A DNA stretch of 10,848 nucleotides from G963674685 sp964591275 (GTDB lineage: Bacteria; Lernaellota; Lernaellaia; JACKCT01): positions 1-10,848 of the forward strand of contig CAZQAE010000121.1 of assembly GCA_964591275.1 (NCBI GenBank), written 5' to 3'. Position numbers and translations under genes: made by a program. Every line of letters starts with the position of its first letter. The first letter of the stretch is position 1. A model generated the notes under the pieces. The model was not told where the DNA came from and ran no database searches. It saw nothing but the letters and a program-made list of their open reading frames with translations. Shown one piece after another: positions 6,355 through 10,848 of this stretch.

Positions 6355-6458
6355 CAGGGCGAGGGCGCGATGCGGTGTGCGCCCGTCGACGGCCTCGCTG
6401 ACCCACTACCAAACTCCTTGATTATTTCCGTCCACTGAACCATTATTATATTCGTAAA
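6292..6458 (+). repeat. Direct repeat, copy A: 3' end of the 410-residue gene plus spacer
   Basis: Copy A matches 10630-10792. The central ~68 bases (6307-6374) differ from copy B at only three positions, each C in A and T in B; further out the two drift apart, with small indels (3 bases near 6386 and 1 base near 6411). The left third is coding here (last 20 codons of the 410-residue gene), the rest is spacer leading to the third caspase start. The spacer holds TTGATT (6418-6423) and TATTAT (6444-6449), but 20 bases apart, so a promoter is only a weak possibility. Copy B lacks the TATTAT. Confidence 0.9.
6360..6397 (+). other. Hairpin within repeat copy A
   Basis: GGGCGC (6363-6368) pairs with GCGCCC (6379-6384) around a 10-nt loop; an alternative outer pairing joins CGAGG (6360-6364) to CCTCG (6393-6397). 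In copy B the corresponding arms are GGGTGC (10701-10706) and GTGCCC (10717-10722), where both changes turn G-C pairs into G-T wobbles that an RNA stem would still tolerate. The hairpin starts right after the stop codon of the 410-residue gene and has no T-run. Confidence 0.45.
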
Positions 6459-6485
6459 ATTCGGTAAAATTCTGGATGGTGAAAT

Positions 6486-6744
6486 ATGAAAAGAGCAACC
6501 CTCCTCGCAATCGTATCTTTGGCGTGCGTGGCGATAATCATTTCTTTGGCTTTCGCTCAAACAAAAGGCCCCGGCTTCTCCGCGCCTGTTGTTGAAGGCC
6601 AGTGGTATGACAACAGCATCGCCCTCGTCGTGGGGATCAATAGCTATTCACATGGCTGGAATCAGTTGTCCAAAGCAGTCAGCGACGGCAAAAAGACGGC
6701 GGCGGAAGAATCTTGACACGAACGGGCAGACCGTGATTTATTGA
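6486..6744 (+). pseudogene. 5' stub of a third caspase (C14) gene, frameshifted and truncated
   Basis: ATG 6486 has a plausible ribosome site (GGATGGTGAAAT). The product starts with a signal peptide (ending LAFAQ) and then TKGPGFS, QWYDNSIALVVGINSYSHGW and KAVSDGKKTA, aligning residue for residue with the first ~70 residues of the caspase at 1868 (TKGGGFS, NWYADSVAFVVGINSYSQGW). The frame stops at 6714-6716 after GKKTAAEES. Removing one base near 6706-6712 restores ENLDTNGQTVIY, equivalent to the paralogue's TLRKRGFTVFEL, up to a TGA at 6742-6744; then the similarity ends. Neither catalytic His nor Cys is encoded, so it cannot be a protease. It is a broken paralogue whose remaining part was lost, plausibly when the downstream operon arrived. 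A secreted 50-residue remnant peptide could still be made. Confidence 0.85.
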
Positions 6745-6774
6745 ATGTGTCGAGTAAATCAGATTTGTCCAATT

Positions 6775-6796
6775 CACGCTGAACCAAAACAGCGTG
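6775..6796 (+). terminator. Perfect 7-bp hairpin, possible terminator between caspase stub and operon
   Basis: CACGCTG (6775-6781) pairs with CAGCGTG (6790-6796) around AACCAAAA. It is followed by TCTTGACTTTATTT, which is T-rich but interrupted. A second small hairpin, GGGGAT (6817-6822) with ATCCCC (6828-6833), follows. TTGACT (6799-6804) and TTGACA (6809-6814) between them could be -35 boxes for the operon, but no good -10 lies at the right spacing. The rest of 6745-6884 shows nothing else. Confidence 0.4.
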
Positions 6797-6884
6797 TCTT
6801 GACTTTATTTGACAAAGGGGATAGTAAATCCCCCAGATGCCTAGTGATTATGTGTGAACAGTAGAGTGATCATTGGAGATTGTC

Positions 6885-8330
6885 ATGTCTGTATTTAGAA
6901 GGACTTTTGGGAAGTTTTCCGTTGTCATTATCTACCTTTTGTTGACTTCGTGTACTAATGCCTTTCCCATTTCTACGGAATTGAAAACAACTATTAAAGT
7001 AAAAAGAATCGGCGATAAAAAGGACAAAACCGAATTGGACTTTCTTCATCATGAGGTTGTCCGCAAATCAGTTGATAATGAAAAGACCAAGAAAATGCGC
7101 TTGGCAATAATCTGGGCGATTCGAGAGATTCGATCTATGGATTCCCTTAATGTATTAAGTACTCTCATAAACGAGAATGATGTCGATATTCGAATCGCAG
7201 CCATTGCCGCTTACGCATCAATCGGAAAAGAACTCGCTGTTGAAACTCTTGTTAAGAAATATGAAACAGAATCGTCTCTTCGAGGTCAAAAGGCGATCAC
7301 TTCCAGTCTACGTAGAATCGGCACGCAAAACTCTTTGAGTTGGCTTGCTTTTTGTTTCTACCAATATGATGATTCCATCAAAGAAAACCTAGTCTTGGCG
7401 GAACTGAAGCATGCGGATGAAGCCTATCAAAAAGCTGTTACTGCATACAAAAAAGGGGATGCCGCCACTCTAAATGCCCTGGATGCCGTCGGGATTGCAT
7501 TTTTGGGGAAGTTATTAAAAAAATACCCGGACCGTACACTCGAACTACTGCCGATGATCGGGCAGGTGTCTGTCCCAATAGCCATGCAAATTGCCAATGA
7601 ACCAGCGATTCAAATAGAGCGAAGGACTGACCGGCTTGCCAATGAAGAGCGCTTTGCCGAGGCAATCAATAGCTATCGCTTTCTTATTGTTAATTTACCT
7701 GAATGGGAACGAAAGCTACTAATTCAGCAAAAACTTGACACCATCATAGCTGCAAATGACAGAACCCTTCAGGGGATAGATATTGAAGGTGATTTGAGGA
7801 GCAGAGATCAACGTTACTTTGAAAAGCGGCTACGCAATGCGCATCTTCCAAAAGCTGTCTTTTCCAAAATGAATCCTTCCACCCAAAAGTCCAAAATTTT
7901 ATACCCTTTTGGGTTGATAAAACAGGCGCGTCAAGTAGCGGGAGTGCTATTTCTCGACCCATCGTCGGAATACATTCGCGAAGATTCCGGCAGCCGCATC
8001 CGTGTTGAATTGGGGTCTCAGCACCGTTCAAATGTAGAATTCGAGCGAGCAAAAGCACTTTACGGTGAAGTTTTTGTGGTTGACCTTATTGGATCTTCAA
8101 GGAAATACCGATCCCCATTCTTTATGCGAATCAAAATTGTCGGTCGGGACTTGGAGGGGTTACCGGGGTATCGACTTGGAGTGGATGCACAAGAGCAACC
8201 CTTGCTGATTGTAGATGCAGTATCCTTTAGCTCAGGAAATCTTGAAGTTCTCGCGAAAATCGCCGAAAGAACTTTGACAGGACAAGATGGTCGTACCTTT
8301 CCCGTTATCCGTATTCTTCAGGTCAAATGA
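6885..8330 (+). CDS. HEAT-repeat lipoprotein, first gene of a three-gene envelope operon
   Basis: ATG 6885 is chosen over the in-frame TTG at 6873 because GGAG (6875-6878) lies six bases upstream. The 481-residue product has a basic amino end, a hydrophobic segment (11-20) and a good lipobox LTSC with Cys23, so it is an exported lipoprotein. Residues about 65-160 are HEAT-type helical repeats (RLAIIWAIREIRSMDSLNVL; IRIAAIAAYASIGKELAVETL; RGQKAITSSLRRIGTQNSL), normally a protein-binding scaffold. Residues 170-290 remain helical, and about 360-480 look beta-rich. I do not recognise the family of the second half. Base composition is visibly more AT-rich than the genes left of 6300 (for example 43% G+C in 7081-7140 against 58% in 5581-5640). 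Its stop overlaps an ATG of the next gene, indicating translational coupling. Confidence 0.85.
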   Translation: MSVFRRTFGKFSVVIIYLLLTSCTNAFPISTELKTTIKVKRIGDKKDKTELDFLHHEVVRKSVDNEKTKKMRLAIIWAIREIRSMDSLNVLSTLINENDVDIRIAAIAAYASIGKELAVETLVKKYETESSLRGQKAITSSLRRIGTQNSLSWLAFCFYQYDDSIKENLVLAELKHADEAYQKAVTAYKKGDAATLNALDAVGIAFLGKLLKKYPDRTLELLPMIGQVSVPIAMQIANEPAIQIERRTDRLANEERFAEAINSYRFLIVNLPEWERKLLIQQKLDTIIAANDRTLQGIDIEGDLRSRDQRYFEKRLRNAHLPKAVFSKMNPSTQKSKILYPFGLIKQARQVAGVLFLDPSSEYIREDSGSRIRVELGSQHRSNVEFERAKALYGEVFVVDLIGSSRKYRSPFFMRIKIVGRDLEGLPGYRLGVDAQEQPLLIVDAVSFSSGNLEVLAKIAERTLTGQDGRTFPVIRILQVK

Positions 8331-8338
8331 GGTATAGT

Positions 8339-9157
8339 ATGAAACGCAATATAGATTTGATAATGTTAATTTTCGGCGTTGTTCTTGTCCTCGCAACTCC
8401 CTATTCTGTTTCTGCGGAAGCGGAAACGAACGAAGATGCTTTCAATGACAACTCCTTTCCGGTCAATATTTTCATATGGAAGAACCAGGAGCACAACGCA
8501 TACATCACTCAATTAAAGAAAACGCATGAATATTTTGACGGATTCGGTTTTCAGGTAGCACCTGTCTTTTCGCACTATTCCACCCCTAATGTTACTATGG
8601 AATGGGAAATACCGGCCTCGGATACAGGAGAGACAAAAACATTCAAAGCAAACATGCGGGATTTAGTTGATGACAAAATGAGGATCGGTTTTTCCATGGA
8701 CTTGGTCTATTTTCACCAATTCTATTGGGTAAACCTCGGCACTCAGCTCTATGCCACATCGCCAGTCGATAACAAAAAGAGAGGAACGACAACTCTCCCC
8801 GACGAGTCAGGAGAAATGAAGGAATACTCATTCAAGGTCGATCGTATGAATCGATACGATTTCCATCTAGCGTTTGGCGGGTCTATTCCATACCAATTTA
8901 TGGAAGTGCATGGGGGGCTGGATATTGGGTATGAGAATCTTGGCGTCGAGCTCGAATGGGACGATAAACCCCCGGAAACTTACAATACTGAAATAAAAAT
9001 GGAAAACCACGCCGATACAAACCTGTACGGGTTGGGACCTCGTGTGGGAATTGGAGTTTTTCCAGCGCCTTTCATTTTCATTGGTGCGGAAATGTATGCT
9101 TACTACGGTTCCTTTTCGACAATTAATGGCCAAATTAACCTTGGATGTCTTTGGTAG
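8339..9157 (+). CDS. Exported, probable small outer-membrane beta-barrel protein
   Basis: ATG 8339 is preferred because GAGG (8330-8333) sits five bases upstream and the product then begins MKRNIDLIML with a clean signal peptide ending SVSA before Glu27. An earlier ATG at 8327 overlaps the previous stop as ATGA and is possible. The 272-residue protein has alternating polar/hydrophobic stretches typical of beta strands (FGFQVAPVFSHY; MRIGFSMDLVYFHQFYWVNLGTQL; DFHLAFGGSIPY; VGIGVFPAPFIFIGAEMYAYYG) and ends in Trp (INLGCLW), as beta-barrel proteins often end in an aromatic residue recognised by the BAM machinery. Six to eight strands would fit the length. No named family is recognised. It lies between the lipoprotein and the two-helix membrane protein with almost no spacing. 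Confidence 0.75.
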   Translation: MKRNIDLIMLIFGVVLVLATPYSVSAEAETNEDAFNDNSFPVNIFIWKNQEHNAYITQLKKTHEYFDGFGFQVAPVFSHYSTPNVTMEWEIPASDTGETKTFKANMRDLVDDKMRIGFSMDLVYFHQFYWVNLGTQLYATSPVDNKKRGTTTLPDESGEMKEYSFKVDRMNRYDFHLAFGGSIPYQFMEVHGGLDIGYENLGVELEWDDKPPETYNTEIKMENHADTNLYGLGPRVGIGVFPAPFIFIGAEMYAYYGSFSTINGQINLGCLW

Positions 9158-9167
9158 GGAGGATCGG

Positions 9168-10364
9168 ATGATGCAAGTGCAGAATTTTGAACGTAAGATT
9201 ATTTTGCGAGTTTCGCGCACTCTTCTTCTAATTATAGCTGGATTGACAATATTAAGTTTATTGGGAGCTGTGTTGTATTTCGTTTATGGCGTTTTCCCGG
9301 CTATCCGTGAGCCTGAGCCGCGCAAACCCAATCCTCCCAAACCCGCGACACTCACCATTGAGGAAGTCAAGGCGAGGTTAGAAAAACAACCGCTCAACGA
9401 AAAAACCAAAACCGTACAACCGACTTCATCCCCAGCATTCGTATTGCCGATTGTGGACACATGGCTTGCCGAGTTGGAACCCTTGTTTGCACAGATCAAG
9501 ACATTTTTCCCGGGGGAAGGCGCACCCTGGCAAGACAGAAGTGAGACATACTGTGCGCTATATCATCCCTATTTCACATCCAAGTGCATCAACTGGAAAA
9601 AGAAAACCATCTTGGGACTTCGCTCAAATATCATTAGCACGATCACGCCTTGGGGGCGGGATGTTCGCAAACAGTATCTGGAATCGGTCATCATCTTCTT
9701 GGCACAAACTAATGAGAGCAACAGGAAAGACATTCTTGAATCCTTCGTCGTCACCGACTCCGAGGGGGCGGCACTTGCCATGCTTGGCCAGACGCTGGCT
9801 GAAGTGTTCAAACTGGTTACTGGAAACGACCAACTCATTTACACTTACGACATCGCAAAAATATTTCCGGCTAAGGAACCGGAGGCATCGGATTATGTTC
9901 GTGGAATGAGAGTTTCATTAGAAATACTGCCCCTTATGCCTGAAACTGTCCGCCACATTTCTTTGTTTCAGATGACCCCTTTTTTCGCGGTGGATGAGAA
10001 TTCGATTGATGTGTCCAAAAATATTGCGGAGAACCTCATAACCATTCTGGAAAAAATTGAGAAGGTAAATCGGTTTGAGGCCGTCCATGTTTTTGCTAAT
10101 GTCTTTAGTGAAAAAATGTCATCCGCAATGCAAAATTTTCGCATTGCCATGAGCGAACGACAGGTAAAAATCGAAGAACAAAACCTAAAGTATGAGAACA
10201 GCAAGGCGAAGAAAATGGGAGCGCGTTACCAAGGCATGATTGGCGTTGGCAGTGCGCTCGGGTCGCTGGCCATACTGGGTTGGTTTCTAGCGCTGCTCGC
10301 AATTGAGCGCAACACACGAACACTTACCCAAATTCTCAAAAACGACAGCAGTTTGAAAGAGTGA
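9168..10364 (+). CDS. Envelope protein with one membrane helix at each end and a large periplasmic domain
   Basis: ATG 9168 (or 9171) follows AGGGAGGA (9156-9163), which overlaps the stop of the previous gene; the longer frame from 9042 lies inside that gene and is not used. The 398-residue product has a basic start, helix 1 at about 18-41, a Pro/Lys-rich stalk (48-62), a mixed helical domain (about 90-320) with Cys129 and Cys140, a charged coiled-coil-like helix (325-350) and helix 2 at about 356-378, then a short polar tail. The positive-inside rule puts both ends in the cytoplasm and residues 45-350 in the periplasm. The long stalk suggests reaching toward the cell wall or the lipoprotein partner. 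No family is recognised; MotB- or TolA-like energy transfer is only a topological analogy and no peptidoglycan-binding motif is visible. Confidence 0.82.
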   Translation: MMQVQNFERKIILRVSRTLLLIIAGLTILSLLGAVLYFVYGVFPAIREPEPRKPNPPKPATLTIEEVKARLEKQPLNEKTKTVQPTSSPAFVLPIVDTWLAELEPLFAQIKTFFPGEGAPWQDRSETYCALYHPYFTSKCINWKKKTILGLRSNIISTITPWGRDVRKQYLESVIIFLAQTNESNRKDILESFVVTDSEGAALAMLGQTLAEVFKLVTGNDQLIYTYDIAKIFPAKEPEASDYVRGMRVSLEILPLMPETVRHISLFQMTPFFAVDENSIDVSKNIAENLITILEKIEKVNRFEAVHVFANVFSEKMSSAMQNFRIAMSERQVKIEEQNLKYENSKAKKMGARYQGMIGVGSALGSLAILGWFLALLAIERNTRTLTQILKNDSSLKE

Positions 10365-10381
10365 AAAATACTAGCAAGTGT

Positions 10382-10492
10382 AACGCCTCAGTTGGACTCA
10401 TTTTCGACAGGCGTTCACACATCGCCTAGGCGAAACCGCGCCAGCCCGATCTTGGTCAGGGCTTGCCTGGGCACCGCCTGCGCCCGGTTTCG
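10382..10492. other. Structured, GC-rich intergenic segment downstream of the operon
   Basis: Several perfect inverted repeats are packed here. AACGCCT (10382-10388) pairs with AGGCGTT (10409-10415). A 12-bp palindrome TCGCCTAGGCGA lies at 10422-10433. CGAAACCG (10431-10438) pairs with CGGTTTCG (10485-10492), enclosing smaller GC pairings such as GCCC with GGGC. The segment is much more GC-rich than the operon it follows. It could be a structured RNA, a dispersed intergenic repeat or a recombination remnant; no known RNA family is recognised. Apart from this and the hairpin at 10549, I see nothing in 10365-10629. Confidence 0.4.
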
Positions 10493-10548
10493 AATCGAGA
10501 TTTTTGTTCGCACCGATCAAGCAGCGCCGTCGCAGCGTGACCATGTGA

Positions 10549-10581
10549 GCGCCGGTTGAAAAGCGAAGCGTTTTCCGGCGC
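10549..10581 (+). terminator. Long hairpin, possible terminator
   Basis: GCGCCGG (10549-10555) pairs with CCGGCGC (10575-10581). Inside it, GAAAA (10558-10562) pairs with TTTTC (10571-10575, sharing its C with the outer arm) and CG with CG around AAG, giving one long stem with small bulges. It is followed by TTAATTTTG, a modest T-rich tail. It lies 185 bases past the last operon stop, so it may end that transcript or be part of a repeated intergenic element. Confidence 0.4.
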
Positions 10582-10629
10582 TTAATTTTGTGAAGCACCC
10601 TGATACATTTCCCGTTTGCTTTGCGTGTA

Positions 10630-10792
10630 ATGGAGAGGTTCATCTGAAAGACCGCGCTTTTAGACCGGTTTATCAAAACGCCTCGACCATGACAGGGCGA
10701 GGGTGCGATGCGGGGTGTGCCCAGACGGCCTCGCTGATCCAATAAGGCTCCTTGATTTTCCCCCGCGACTGAACCATCATTGCGTTCGTAAA
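10630..10792 (+). pseudogene. Direct repeat, copy B: eroded 3' end of a paralogue of the 410-residue gene
   Basis: This copy of 6292-6458 reads, in the frame of the 410-residue gene, MERFI, stop, KTALLDRFIKTPRP, stop, against KERYVRKTALLDRFIKTPRP in copy A. The changes left of the stop are synonymous (GAA/GAG, AGA/AGG) or conservative (Tyr/Phe, Val/Ile), and Arg CGA has become TGA at 10645-10647. That pattern is expected of sequence that diverged while coding and then died. Upstream of 10630 no further similarity to the gene is visible. The 56 bases from 10793 to the window end do not match the caspase start that follows copy A. Confidence 0.75.
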
Positions 10793-10848
10793 TGCAGCAC
10801 AACGACTCCGGCTATTTTAGTGCGGCGTCACAGAGTATCCGATAGATG

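Noticed and set aside
10375..10440. Integron attC-like site
   Set aside because: Inverted arms are present and a GTTGGAC box fits one consensus, but the partner RYYYAAC box is absent and there is no integrase or cassette layout.
10398..10802. Minus-strand open frame of 134 codons
   Set aside because: It spans the hairpins and repeat copy B and shares only the repeat part with a minus-strand frame over copy A. Coding-like substitutions lie on the + strand, and no ribosome site or recognisable domain is visible.

Overview
The window looks like accessory chromosomal DNA of a Gram-negative bacterium, plausibly a deltaproteobacterium-like lineage (Myxococcota, Desulfobacterota or a related candidate phylum). 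The clues are two lipoproteins, a probable outer-membrane beta-barrel, an IHF-alpha gene, and caspase-like (peptidase C14) proteins joined to transmembrane or formylglycine-generating-enzyme-like (FGE-like) domains. This placement is an inference. All convincing genes lie on the + strand. I see no tRNA, rRNA, CRISPR array, transposase, integrase or reverse transcriptase.

Bases 1-3715 are a caspase locus. It holds the 3' part of a membrane-anchored caspase (1-1073), a DUF1566/Lcl-type lipoprotein with an acidic repeat linker (1091-1774), and a secreted caspase with an EF-hand-type loop and a C-terminal FGE-like domain (1868-3715). The last two genes both end in C-lectin-fold domains of the kinds used as targets by diversity-generating retroelements (DGRs), and both ends look like DGR variable regions. 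Right after the second one come a perfect GC hairpin (8-bp stem, 4-nt loop) and a short reading frame (3789) whose first 14 residues resemble the DGR accessory protein Avd before it degenerates. My reading is the target half of a DGR whose accessory gene has decayed and whose reverse transcriptase and template are missing or outside the window.

Bases 3876-6354 hold a strong intrinsic terminator, a clean ihfA gene, a frameshifted winged-helix fragment, a four-helix membrane protein and an unnamed 410-residue cytoplasmic protein.

Bases 6292-10792 are bracketed by two direct copies of a repeat of about 165 bp. It is the 3' end of the 410-residue gene plus its downstream spacer; the right copy is eroded and carries a stop codon. 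Between the copies lie the frameshifted 5' stub of a third caspase gene and a visibly AT-richer, tightly packed three-gene operon (6885-10364). The operon encodes a HEAT-repeat lipoprotein, a small beta-barrel-like protein and a protein with a membrane helix at each end. These three would span the envelope together; I recognise no named system for them.

Inferred overall: caspase effectors and variable binding domains sit beside a separately acquired envelope operon, in a region shaped by duplication and decay.
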